From Prauserella endophytica (GTDB lineage Bacteria > Actinomycetota > Actinomycetes > Mycobacteriales > Pseudonocardiaceae): 64,000 nt of DNA. Position numbers and translations under genes: made by a program. The stretch's first letter is position 1. Every line of letters starts with the position of its first letter. This document shows, piece by piece, positions 53,248-61,808 of the stretch. The notes beneath the pieces were generated by a model. The model ran no database searches. It was not told where the DNA came from and saw only the letters and a program-made list of their open reading frames with translations. The stretch is from NCBI RefSeq assembly GCF_005146945.1, contig NZ_SWMS01000007.1, positions 246,702 to 310,701 on the forward strand, read 5' to 3'.

Positions 53248-54567
53248 GTGGTCGAGTGGTACGACTTCGCACTTTACGGCGCGGCGTCGGCACTGATCTT
53301 CGCACCACTGTTCTTCCCATCAGGTAACGCGGTGGCCGGAGTGCTTGCCTCGTTCGCGGTGTTCGCCGTCGGCTTCGCGGCCCGGCCACTCGGCGGGCTA
53401 CTCGCCGCTCACTTCGGGGACCGGTACGGGCGCAAACCCATCCTGATCGCGACGATCTGCCTGATGGGCGGCGCGACAATGGTGATCGGTCTACTCCCGA
53501 CCTACGACACTGCCGGCATCTGGGCACCCATCTTGCTGACGGTGACCCGCCTGCTCCAGGGTCTGGGCGCGGGAGCCGAGTTCGCCGGCGCGGTCACAGC
53601 CGTGTCAGAGTTCACCCCTCCTGGGCGGCGAGCCTTCTTCACCTCCATCAGTCAGGCCGCGGTGGCGCTGTCGTTCATCCTCAGCACCGGCACCTTCGTA
53701 GTCCTCTCGCTGATCCCAGTCGAAACCCTGCACGCCTGGGCATGGCGGGTGCCCTTCCTGGCCAGCGCAGTGATCTTCCTGGTCGCGCTGTACATCCGTC
53801 GGCGTGTGCAAGAAACCCCGGCCTTCAAAGCAGCCAAGAGGGCCGCCGAACGACACGGCGCCTCAGAGAAGTTGCCCATCACACAAGTACTCAGGGAGCG
53901 GCCCCGAGCACTACTGGTCGGAATCGTCTCCGGATTCGGTCTGGTCAACGCGGGCTATCTGGTCAACACGTTCGCGCTGAGCTACATCACCGATACGCTG
54001 GAGCTTCCGGCCCTGACAGCAACGGTGAGCCTGCTGGTCGCCGCCGGACTCAGTCTCATCACGATTCCCTTGTTCGGAGCCCTGGCGGACCGCATTGGCC
54101 GACGTCCGGTCTACATCGGTGGCGCGGTCTTCGCGGCCGCCTTCGCGGCACCCTTCTTCATGCTCCTCGGAACCCGAACCCCAGCCTTCGTGATCGTCAG
54201 CATGACCGTCGCCTACTCGGTCGGCTACGGGGCGATGGCCGGAGCTCAATCAGCCTTCCTCACCGAGCTGTTCCCAACGCGCTATCGCTTCACCGGCGTG
54301 GCAGCCGCCCGAGAAACGACGGCGATGCTTCTCGGTGGCACAACGCCCTTCATCGCGGCGGCGTTAGTCAGTGCCGCCGACGGCCAGGCGACCCTTGTCA
54401 TCATCTTCGTCATTGCCTGCCAGGCGCTGACGGTCCTCGCCCTGCTGTGTGCCCCGAGGCCGGCACCGGACGCAACCTCGGAGATCACCTCGCCTGATCG
54501 AGCCGCCGACAGCACAGCACCTGGCCAGTCGCGAAACGACTCCGACCCTGTCGGTAGCGGAGGTTGA
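53248..54567 (+). CDS. MFS metabolite:H+ symporter (MHS family), frameshifted at the 5' end
   Basis: The 439-residue frame from GTG 53248 begins VVEWYDFALYGAA, within TM1 of the shikimate/proline-type MHS family, and contains DRYGRKP and a second-half DRIGRRP loop. The true start is probably ATG 53171 with AGGGGG upstream: MTDLT reads in one frame and [20 protein letters not shown] in the MFS frame. One C missing from the run near 53185 would explain it. This is either a real 1-nt deletion or a sequencing error. It imports an organic acid or related solute. Confidence 0.82.
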   Translation: MVEWYDFALYGAASALIFAPLFFPSGNAVAGVLASFAVFAVGFAARPLGGLLAAHFGDRYGRKPILIATICLMGGATMVIGLLPTYDTAGIWAPILLTVTRLLQGLGAGAEFAGAVTAVSEFTPPGRRAFFTSISQAAVALSFILSTGTFVVLSLIPVETLHAWAWRVPFLASAVIFLVALYIRRRVQETPAFKAAKRAAERHGASEKLPITQVLRERPRALLVGIVSGFGLVNAGYLVNTFALSYITDTLELPALTATVSLLVAAGLSLITIPLFGALADRIGRRPVYIGGAVFAAAFAAPFFMLLGTRTPAFVIVSMTVAYSVGYGAMAGAQSAFLTELFPTRYRFTGVAAARETTAMLLGGTTPFIAAALVSAADGQATLVIIFVIACQALTVLALLCAPRPAPDATSEITSPDRAADSTAPGQSRNDSDPVGSGG

Positions 54568-54806
54568 GCAGCACCGCAATCAGGTGGTGACTCGGTAGCC
54601 CGTTCGGTTGCACGCATGAATGGAGTTTAGGACTGCGTCGACGACGTCGACGCAGTCCTGAACAGACGTTGTCGGCCCAGCGCGGGTGGCTGCCTGGGCG
54701 CCGCGGTGGCATTGCATGTGGAGCCGTGAGGCCAACATCCAGAGCTGGCAGACATGGCTCGGCGAGGACCTCGGTACCGACCGGGCTCGCCCTGCGCCGC
54801 GCCGAT
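54568..54806. other. Spacer with no supported gene
   Basis: Between the MFS stop and the hydrolase operators. A local inverted repeat of GACGTCGTCGACGTC type appears near 54636-54655. Nothing else is recognisable. Confidence 0.4.
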
Positions 54807-54850
54807 GTCAACATACGTTGACGAGCGTACCGACGTCAACGTATGTTGAC
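54807..54850. promoter_or_regulatory. Two 16-bp operators in inverted orientation
   Basis: GTCAACATACGTTGAC (54807-54822) and its exact reverse complement (54835-54850) flank a 12-nt spacer, and each unit is itself a GTCAAC/GTTGAC dyad. The second copy ends 3 nt before the hydrolase ATG at 54854. A dimeric repressor such as TetR binding both sites is likely. Confidence 0.8.
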
Positions 54851-54853
54851 ATC

Positions 54854-55618
54854 ATGGTGATCGAGAAGATGGTCGACGTTGGTGGGCATGAGATCTGTGC
54901 GCAAATCCTGGGCTCCGGGCCGACGGTGGTGCTGGACGGTGGCGGAGCGGGTCAGGGGCTTGGCACTTGGGGGCCGGTACCGGAGCGGCTCGCCGATTTC
55001 GCCACGGTGGTGACCTACGACAGGGCCGGGGTAGGCCGGTCTGGCGGCACGCAGGCGCGGTCTGTCGCGGAGCAAGCCGACGCCCTACGCCGGATGCTTC
55101 GCGGTCTGGAACTCCGCCTGCCCGCGGTGTTCGTGGGCTGGTCGTACGGCGGGCTCGTCACCCAGGTGTACGCGGCCCGGCATCCCGACGACGTGGCGGG
55201 GCTGGTCTTCGTCGACCCGACAGCCGCCGGAACACCTCCGGGCTCCGCACTGGTGCGGAGTCTCTCGTTCGATGTCGCGGCATGGTTGCTGCGTGCGCGG
55301 GCGGCACTCGGCGGGCGGAACGCACGTGCGCTGCGCGAACTGGCCGTGACACTGGGCGGGATGCAGGACGCGATGGCCGAGGCCAAGAGCACACGCGAGG
55401 AGTACGGACTGCCGCCCGTGCCGATCCGCGTGATCGCCGCGGGCAAGCGGCCTCGGATGCCCCGCGCGCAGCTCGACCACCTGACCGCCGATCACGAGGC
55501 CCTGGCCGGACGGTCCCCGCAAGGACGTGTTCTGGTGGCCGAGCACGCGAGCCATCAAGTGCCCTACGAACAGCCGGAGACGATCGTCGAGACGGTCCGC
55601 GAAGTCCTGGCCGGATGA
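54854..55618 (+). CDS. Alpha/beta hydrolase
   Basis: This 254-residue hydrolase has a GGGAGQGLG oxyanion segment, YDRAGVGRS, nucleophile elbow GWSYGG (Ser97), VDPTAAG and a C-terminal catalytic His in EHASHQVPYEQP. It resembles small-ester hydrolases and haloperoxidase-like enzymes. The ATG lies directly after paired operators, so expression must be tightly controlled. No Shine-Dalgarno box is visible, because the operator fills that position; a leaderless or near-leaderless message is possible. Confidence 0.88.
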   Translation: MVIEKMVDVGGHEICAQILGSGPTVVLDGGGAGQGLGTWGPVPERLADFATVVTYDRAGVGRSGGTQARSVAEQADALRRMLRGLELRLPAVFVGWSYGGLVTQVYAARHPDDVAGLVFVDPTAAGTPPGSALVRSLSFDVAAWLLRARAALGGRNARALRELAVTLGGMQDAMAEAKSTREEYGLPPVPIRVIAAGKRPRMPRAQLDHLTADHEALAGRSPQGRVLVAEHASHQVPYEQPETIVETVREVLAG

Positions 55619-55628
55619 CGTCCGGACA

Positions 55629-55907
55629 TCAGTCCGGAGTGAAGGCGTCCCGGTGGTCCTCCACCCACGTGGTGAACGTGGTGGCGGGCCGGCCGAGGAT
55701 CGTGGTCACGTCGTCGGTGAGTACGGCATTGCCTCCCGCGCGAGCCCAGGACATGCCGGTGACGGCCGTCTCGACCGCCGCGGGCTCGGCTCTGTGGTGC
55801 GCCATTCGCTCCCGCACGACATCGAGCGAGATGTCCACAGTGGAGACCGGCCGGCCCAGCGCAGACCAGTGGCCAATCCTCGTCCGCGACCTTCCCCATA
55901 GCAACAT
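55629..55907 (-). pseudogene. C-terminal remnant of an NmrA-like NAD(P)-binding protein
   Basis: A 92-residue frame ends VVRERMAHHRAEPAAVETAV, then VLTDDVTTILGRPATTFTTW, which matches the C-terminal end of NmrA/SDR_a5-type proteins. The Rossmann N-terminus is absent and the sequence before residue 30 does not fit. It is probably a truncated gene converging on the hydrolase. Confidence 0.6.
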
Positions 55908-55931
55908 CCTGGATGCTCGTTCTCGAGCTTG

Positions 55932-57242
55932 TCATCGCGGTTCCGGCAGGACGGCATCGCCCAGTGCCTGGGCGAGTAGCAGGGCGGCGTGTAGCTCGAA
56001 GCGCCGCTGCCCTACTTCGTGGCCGAGCATGGCCTCGGCTTTCTTGACGCGATAGGCGACCGTTCCCCGTGCTAGATGTAGGTGCGTGGCGACGGTGCTG
56101 ATGCTGCGCTCCTGCTCCAGGTACTGGAGGAGGGTTTCGCGTAGGGCGGCGGTGACCTGGCTCGTCGAGTCGGCCAGCGGACCCAATTCGCGTTCTACGA
56201 AGTTTCGGGCACTGTCGATGTCCTCGGCCAGCAAGGCAATGGCAGAGATCTCCGCGTAGCTGGTCACGGGGGCGGCTCGGTCGCCGGCGAGCCGGGCCAG
56301 CCGCTCTGCGCGGGTAGCCTGCTCGTGGCTGCGGCGGAAGCCGTCTACCCCACGCCCGGGCAGGCCCAGTGCGATTCGGATGTCGGCGTGGACCGGTGGC
56401 GCGGGCAGGGTGGCCGGATCGGCGTCGTTGGCGATGGTGCCCCAGGCCCAGAGCGCCGAGCTCCCGATCGGCACGGCGAGCGTGGCCGTAGCTCCCCGAG
56501 CGCGAAGCTGGGCTTCGGCGATGCGTTCCAGGGCGGACACCTCGCCGGGCGAGTTGGCCCAGGCGATGAGCGCGAGGTGGCAGCGGTCGAGGTCGTAGCC
56601 CAGTACCGAGGAGGCTGCGCGCACCTCGATCTCGTCACCGGCGAGGATCTGGTTGACGGTTTCCGCGCGGGCCGCCGCGGCACTGGTAATCCAGCGGTCG
56701 CGCTCGGCGAGGAACTCGGTGACCATGGAGCCGGAGAAGGCGTCGATGTATCCGAAGAGGTCCTCCGATACGGCTTTCATCTCATCGGCGACACGGTCCG
56801 GGTCGACGAGTGCTTCACAGGCGGCGAGGAATGCCTGGGCCATGCCCGCGTGGCCGAGTCGGATCCCGCGAAGGACCTTGTCCAATGCGATGCCGCGGCG
56901 CACGAACTCCCGGTCGCCCTCGAGGGCTTCCTCGGTGATCGGGCTCAGCTGTACGTCAGGGAACGCGAGTAGCACCATTGCGCGCAGGGTGGAGGACTCG
57001 GTACCTTTGCGCAGGATTTGAAAGGGCCCTTCGCCACCTCCGAAGGCAGGGATCTCCCGGGTGATCGTCGTGGCCATCTCCCGGCCCACCTCGATGGCCC
57101 AGCAGACCGGGGACTCGCCGACGTGCGAGATCGTTTCGGCGATTGTCGCGGGTGAGCTCGCTGCGGCGCTGGTCATGTCAGGACCGCGGGGTTTCAGATC
57201 GAGCAGCCATTCCCGACCAGCCGCAGGACGTTGTGTTGTCAT
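55932..57242 (-). CDS. PucR/CdaR-type transcriptional regulator
   Basis: This 436-residue regulator has a large N-terminal sensory region (about 1-300, including a GGDEF-like AlbaHTH/RsbRD-type helical part) and a C-terminal PucR HTH_30 domain, LRETLLQYLEQERSISTVA with HLHLARGTVAYRVKKAEAML. The start could instead be the ATG at 57176; neither has a good ribosome site. It follows the CocE-type hydrolase on the same strand and is a candidate activator of the aromatic genes at 59.5-64 kb. Confidence 0.9.
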   Translation of the reverse strand: MTTQRPAAGREWLLDLKPRGPDMTSAAASSPATIAETISHVGESPVCWAIEVGREMATTITREIPAFGGGEGPFQILRKGTESSTLRAMVLLAFPDVQLSPITEEALEGDREFVRRGIALDKVLRGIRLGHAGMAQAFLAACEALVDPDRVADEMKAVSEDLFGYIDAFSGSMVTEFLAERDRWITSAAAARAETVNQILAGDEIEVRAASSVLGYDLDRCHLALIAWANSPGEVSALERIAEAQLRARGATATLAVPIGSSALWAWGTIANDADPATLPAPPVHADIRIALGLPGRGVDGFRRSHEQATRAERLARLAGDRAAPVTSYAEISAIALLAEDIDSARNFVERELGPLADSTSQVTAALRETLLQYLEQERSISTVATHLHLARGTVAYRVKKAEAMLGHEVGQRRFELHAALLLAQALGDAVLPEPR

Positions 57243-57556
57243 GGCTTCGAGACTCTCTGGACCGAGGGCGTTTCGACCATGTCGGCCTCCAACTTGCGGT
57301 TCCGCTCATCCAGGCGCCCACGAACACGTAGCCTGACCAGCTGTAGCATAGGCGCGCCACGTTCCCCGGGCATCCGCGCGTTTCTCCCCTGGGACAGAGT
57401 CGCTGGTCAGTTCTCTACAACAGGGTGCACGGTACCGGGCGGCTGCGATTTACACGCCCGTGTGAATCGCGGTGGGAGCAGGGACTGACAACAGCCGGAC
57501 CTCGCACGATGAACGGTCGAATCGTTTCGTGCGAGGCCCGGAGGGACGCGTCCTGG
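57243..57556. other. Spacer with terminator-like hairpin
   Basis: About 310 nt between the PucR gene and the hydrolase. Apart from the hairpin at 57500-57536 and the presumed PucR promoter I see nothing. Confidence 0.5.
57500..57536 (-). terminator. Candidate terminator after the CocE-type gene
   Basis: CCTCGCACGA (57500-57509) and TCGTGCGAGG (57527-57536) pair over 10 bp, with a 17-nt loop that can pair further (ACGAT/ATCGT). It lies 20 nt past the hydrolase stop. There is no U-tract. Confidence 0.6.
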
Positions 57557-59209
57557 TCAGGCAGTCGGCGGGACGCGGGGGATCAACAGACGTGAGGCCC
57601 GGTCGCCTCCGGTGTGGAGAACGTGGCGGCCGGTGTTGACCAGGGCAGCGTGCCTCTGCGCGAACAGGCCGTCGTCGTAGGCGTTGAGGTCGTGCCCCTG
57701 GACGACCAGGCGCAGGGTCTCGCCTGCATGGAAGAGCGTGCCGGAAGGCCAGATCTCGATGTCGACGGGCACGACCTCCCCGGGACTCAGCGGTAGGTCG
57801 CGCTGGTGGCGCAGCACGGGGCGCTCGGGGGTGGAGACGGCTTCGTCGAGCTCGCGCCGCGACACCCGTAGCCAGCCCAAGGCGACGTGGCCGTCGTCGA
57901 AGGTGGAGAAGAAGGGGAAGTTGACCTCGTTGCCGTCGGTGTCCAGTTTTTCCACGCCGACGAAGAGGTCCATATCGGTGGCGCCGTCGGCCTCCACCCA
58001 GAGCCGGAGTGCCATTCCGCCGACCAGTTCCGTGTCCCGGTCGAACCGGTGGTCGAACACGGCTCGGCCTTCGAGGGCATCGTATTCGAGGCGGCCCCTC
58101 GAAGCTGGGGCGTGAGAGAGCAGGCCTCCGCTGTCCGCGTCCAGGTACAGCGGGGTGTACTCGACGCGTTTGAGTGGCCACTCGCTCTCAGCTCGGACCT
58201 CTCCGGTGTAGGCCCGGTCCCGGACCTCGAGACGGACCGTGGGCCACTGCGCGACCTCGGTGGCATTGCCCTTCAGCACGTGGTCGAAGAAGGCGAGCTG
58301 ACGAGGCAGGCTGTCCTCGGAGTAGTAGTAGGCCCATTTCTTGCGACCGTGGACCTCAAGCCACTTGTTCGGCGAAGAGATGCGGCGGAAACCTTCGAGG
58401 GTGCCTCGGGTGTGCAGCCCGTGATCGGACCAGCTGGCCACGACGTAGGCGGGCACGTCGATCTTCTCGAGATCGGCGACCTTGGACTTCCAGTAGTCGT
58501 CGTAGAACGGGTGATTCATGGCGTTGGTGGCAACGTCCTCGACCTGGCCGTGGGTCTTGGCGATGAGCGGGCCGAGCAGTGGCAAGAATTGGGTCTCCGG
58601 GATCCCGCCGTGGGTAGCCACTTCGTAGTAGGGGTCGTGGAACCCCTCGAACGGGTTGATCGCGGCGAGGTGCGGCGGGCGCAGTGCGGCGACGTTCCAC
58701 TGGATGACCGAATACCAGGACACCCCCGACATGCCCACCTTGCCAGTGCTCCACGGCTGGACGCCGGCCCATTCGATGAGGTCGTAGCAGGCAGCGGCTT
58801 CGCCGGGGCCGAACATCTCGACGTCGCCCTCCGATCCCCAGGCGCCGCGCGCGTCCGCGATGATGACCGTGTAGCCGTGCGCGGTCCAGTACGCCGGATC
58901 GGGCGTTTCGAACGCGGTGTAGGGAGAGAGCCGCTCGAGGTCGATGTCGTGACCGGGCCAGTTGCGCCACTCAAGCGCACCGTGCTTGCCGTACGGCGAC
59001 CAGGCGATCAGCACCGGTGTGGGTTCGTCGGAGTCGGCGGGGGCGTACCGGTCGACCAGTAGCCGCAGGCCATCGCGCATGGGAACGGAGACGTTGCGCT
59101 CGATGCGCATCCCGTTCTCCATCGAGCTGCTCGGCTCAGCTCCCGGCCAGCCGGCCTCCTCTGGAGGAATACCGCGAGTGAATACGTACAGCGACGGCTC
59201 GGCGTTCAT
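57557..59209 (-). CDS. CocE/NonD-family serine hydrolase
   Basis: This 550-residue X-Pro dipeptidyl-peptidase S15-like hydrolase has the nucleophile in GMSGVSWYS (Ser164), acid Asp in ASWSDHGLH and His in LEVHGRKKW. A C-terminal jelly-roll domain (VGGMALRLWVEADG, LRLVVQGHDLN) follows, as in cocaine esterase. AGGAG lies before the ATG at 59209. No signal peptide is seen, so it acts inside the cell on an ester or amide. It is divergent from the aromatic monooxygenase gene and may release its substrate. Confidence 0.91.
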   Translation of the reverse strand: MNAEPSLYVFTRGIPPEEAGWPGAEPSSSMENGMRIERNVSVPMRDGLRLLVDRYAPADSDEPTPVLIAWSPYGKHGALEWRNWPGHDIDLERLSPYTAFETPDPAYWTAHGYTVIIADARGAWGSEGDVEMFGPGEAAACYDLIEWAGVQPWSTGKVGMSGVSWYSVIQWNVAALRPPHLAAINPFEGFHDPYYEVATHGGIPETQFLPLLGPLIAKTHGQVEDVATNAMNHPFYDDYWKSKVADLEKIDVPAYVVASWSDHGLHTRGTLEGFRRISSPNKWLEVHGRKKWAYYYSEDSLPRQLAFFDHVLKGNATEVAQWPTVRLEVRDRAYTGEVRAESEWPLKRVEYTPLYLDADSGGLLSHAPASRGRLEYDALEGRAVFDHRFDRDTELVGGMALRLWVEADGATDMDLFVGVEKLDTDGNEVNFPFFSTFDDGHVALGWLRVSRRELDEAVSTPERPVLRHQRDLPLSPGEVVPVDIEIWPSGTLFHAGETLRLVVQGHDLNAYDDGLFAQRHAALVNTGRHVLHTGGDRASRLLIPRVPPTA

Positions 59210-59502
59210 GGTGGCTCCTGCTCCCTCGTTGGACCTGGATGCGCTGGGCGCCCAGTAAAGGGCGCGATCCGGCGAGCACGCTTGGTCTGCCGATTCAAAG
59301 CTCACGCGACCGCTTGTATCCGCGTTCAAGTCAACTGGCGAACAGGAACAGCAGTACAACGCCCGCGCCGGAATCTGATCCCCCGGGACAAGCCCGCGGA
59401 CGGGTCGGAGCCCTGTACTACGTCGCAACCCGTTGTGCAGCTCACCGGTCACTGCACCGCGGCCCTCACGACCGGTCACAGCTACTCGAAGAGGAGAGCC
59501 TG
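59210..59502. promoter_or_regulatory. Divergent control region, hydrolase and aromatic genes
   Basis: About 290 nt between two divergent starts. No clear -35/-10 pair or dyad stands out. It is the natural place for the PucR-type regulator to act. Confidence 0.4.
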
Positions 59503-60720
59503 ATGACGACCTCTGCCGAATCCGCGCCCGTGGTGAGCGTCGACGAACCGAACACCCAGGAATTGGTGCGTCGAGTCGCCGAGCTACAGCCGCTGCTACG
59601 TGCCAACGCCGCTCAGGCGGAGGCCGACCGACGGGTGCCGGACGAGAACATCGAGGTCCTGCGTGAGGCGGGGGTCTTCCGGATCATGCAACCGCGCCGC
59701 TGGGGCGGGCTCGAGACCGACTTCACCACCTTCATGAAGATCAGCGAAGAGATCGGCCGGGGTGACGGCTCGACCGCTTGGGTCAGTGCACTGATGAACG
59801 TGTGCAGCTGGTTGATCGGGCTGTACCCCGAGCAGGCTCAGCGCGAGGTGTGGGGCGTGGACCCCGAGGCCCGTGCGTGCGGCGTAGTCGCCCCCACAGC
59901 GGAGACCCGCGCCGTCGACGGCGGCCAGATCGTCTCGGGATCGTGGGGGTTCGCCTCGGGATCCGCGCATTCGGCGTGGGCGCTACTCGGGATTCCCGTC
60001 GTCGATGCTTCAGGACAGCAGGTCGATCAAGGTCTGGCCCTGATCTCGATGAGCGACCTGACGGTCAAGGACACCTGGTTCGTCGCCGGCCTCCGGGGAA
60101 CCGCGAGCAACACCCTGGTCGCCGAGGAGCTGTTCGTGCCCGACCACCGCATCCTGTCGGTCGGTAAGGCCCTTGGCGGTGAGTACGGCACCGAGCACAA
60201 GGAAGAGGCGCTCTACCACTCCGCTTTTGTCCCTGTCCTGGCGCTCATCCTCGTCGGGCCGCAGATCGGGATGGCACGCGCAGCGCTCGATGTCGTCTCC
60301 GAGAGCCTCGCCAAGCACAAACCGATCTCCTACACCTTCTACGAGGACTCGGCCGCGGCGCCCACGACGCAGCTGAACCTCGCCGAGGCCACGCAGCTGA
60401 TCGACACCGCACACCTTCACGCGATGCGCGCGGCATCCGACGTCGACGAGTGGGCCTCGTCTCTGAAATACATGGACCGGCTCACGCGCACCAGGGTTCG
60501 GATGGACACCGGATACATCGCCCGGCGCTGCCGCGAGGCGATCGACCTGCTGGTGAGCATCGCAGGGGCGAGCTCGTTCGGCGAGAAGAACCCGCTGCAG
60601 CGCATTTGGCGAGACCAGGAAACCGGCAGCCGCCACGCCGTCGTCAACCCCTCGATCGCCGCCGAGATCTACGGACGCGAGCTGCTCGGCCAGCAGGACC
60701 AGATCACACCTCTGATCTGA
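59503..60720 (+). CDS. Acyl-CoA-dehydrogenase-fold flavin monooxygenase (group D)
   Basis: This 405-residue protein has the HsaA/HpaH-D2-like fold: VLREAGVFRIMQPRRWGG, ISEEIGRGDGSTAWV, SGSWGFASGS, GLRGTASNT and a C-terminal RCREAIDLLVSIAGASSFG. It lacks the acyl-CoA dehydrogenase catalytic Glu context. These enzymes use reduced flavin from a separate reductase to ortho-hydroxylate phenols; the reductase is two genes downstream. GAGGAG precedes the ATG. The product is probably a catechol or hydroxyquinol for the intradiol dioxygenase at 62.5 kb. Confidence 0.9.
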   Translation: MTTSAESAPVVSVDEPNTQELVRRVAELQPLLRANAAQAEADRRVPDENIEVLREAGVFRIMQPRRWGGLETDFTTFMKISEEIGRGDGSTAWVSALMNVCSWLIGLYPEQAQREVWGVDPEARACGVVAPTAETRAVDGGQIVSGSWGFASGSAHSAWALLGIPVVDASGQQVDQGLALISMSDLTVKDTWFVAGLRGTASNTLVAEELFVPDHRILSVGKALGGEYGTEHKEEALYHSAFVPVLALILVGPQIGMARAALDVVSESLAKHKPISYTFYEDSAAAPTTQLNLAEATQLIDTAHLHAMRAASDVDEWASSLKYMDRLTRTRVRMDTGYIARRCREAIDLLVSIAGASSFGEKNPLQRIWRDQETGSRHAVVNPSIAAEIYGRELLGQQDQITPLI

Positions 60721-60782
60721 GGAGAAGAACGATCTGCTGCTGGTCAAACGCACTCAGACTCACGCGGGAGGCATCGGCCGAG

Positions 60783-61214
60783 ATGAATCGGATCCGCGAA
60801 ACAACGGCCCGTGCGGAGGTCCGGGCGGTGGCGGAGCAGCTCCTCTACACCTACGCCGCTGCCGCCGACGAACTGGACATCGAGACCCTGACCGAGCTGC
60901 TGTCCGAGGCTCAGGTCAATTTCGCAGGCCGCGCCGGCACAGGTGCGGAGTTCGTGGCGAGCCTGTTCGGTGACCTGTTCGCGAACGCTCCGCGCGTACG
61001 CCACCTGGTGAGCAACGTCAGGGTATGGGAGGCCGTGGACACCGCCGGCGCGATCAGTTGCTCGGCGACGTGCCGATACACCCGGTGGAGCTACGAACCG
61101 CAACCCGAACTGCTCAGCATGGGCGACTACTCCGCGCGCTTCATCGAAGCGGAGGGACAGTGGTCGTTCCAACGCTTCCAAGTCGAGCCCTTGTGGAGCG
61201 CTCCGCCCCGCTGA
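60783..61214 (+). CDS. NTF2-fold (SnoaL_4 / ring-hydroxylase beta-like) protein
   Basis: The product (143 residues) has the pattern VAEQLLYTYAAAADELDIETL, RHLVSNVRVWE and late QWSFQRFQVEPLW of SnoaL_4 and aromatic-dioxygenase small subunits. No alpha subunit accompanies it, so it may be an isomerase, dehydratase or a structural partner of the monooxygenase. The ribosome site is weak. Confidence 0.8.
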   Translation: MNRIRETTARAEVRAVAEQLLYTYAAAADELDIETLTELLSEAQVNFAGRAGTGAEFVASLFGDLFANAPRVRHLVSNVRVWEAVDTAGAISCSATCRYTRWSYEPQPELLSMGDYSARFIEAEGQWSFQRFQVEPLWSAPPR

Positions 61215-61253
61215 AACGACACTCGCTCAAAGGCGGCAAGCTCAGGAGGACTC

Positions 61254-61808
61254 ATGAACACCCCTTCACACACCGCTCCGGATACAGTGCACCCCAGCGA
61301 ATTCCGACGTGCGATGCGCAACGTCCCCACCACGGTAACCGTCGTGGCCACCATGAACGGCGACCAGCCGATCGGCATGGTCGTCGGCACGTTCACAGCG
61401 ATCTCCATGGACCCGCTGCTCGTGGGCTTCTTCGGTGATCACCGCTCCAAGACGCTCACAGAGATCACAGCCGCCGATCGCTGGAGCTTCAGCGTCCTGC
61501 ATCAGGACGACGCCTTGGCAGCCGAGGCTTTCCGTGGGCCGCCGGAAAGCAGGTTCTCCGCACTCACCTGGGATGTCTCCGATTTCGGCACGCCGTTGAT
61601 CAGGGGCGCGATGATCACCATCGAGGCGGTCAACGACTCGGTCGTCCGCATCGGCGATCACGACCTCGTGACCGCCAAGGTGATGTCCCTTCGCGAGGGC
61701 GATCGTTCGCGGCATCCGCTCGTGTACTTCCAGGGCAGGATGACGAGGCTGGATCCCGAGCAGGTCTCCCATTCCGGAGGCACGATCCAGGCGGGGAGGT
61801 CACGATGA
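61254..61808 (+). CDS. Flavin reductase (HpaC/HsaB type)
   Basis: This 184-residue flavin reductase-like domain protein has FRRAMRNVPTTVTVVATMNG, GMVVGTFTAISMDPLLVGFF (flavin-binding) and HPLVYFQGRMTRL. AGGAGG precedes the ATG. It makes free reduced FMN or FAD from NAD(P)H for the group D monooxygenase upstream. Its stop overlaps the RibB-like start as ATGA. Confidence 0.92.
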   Translation: MNTPSHTAPDTVHPSEFRRAMRNVPTTVTVVATMNGDQPIGMVVGTFTAISMDPLLVGFFGDHRSKTLTEITAADRWSFSVLHQDDALAAEAFRGPPESRFSALTWDVSDFGTPLIRGAMITIEAVNDSVVRIGDHDLVTAKVMSLREGDRSRHPLVYFQGRMTRLDPEQVSHSGGTIQAGRSR

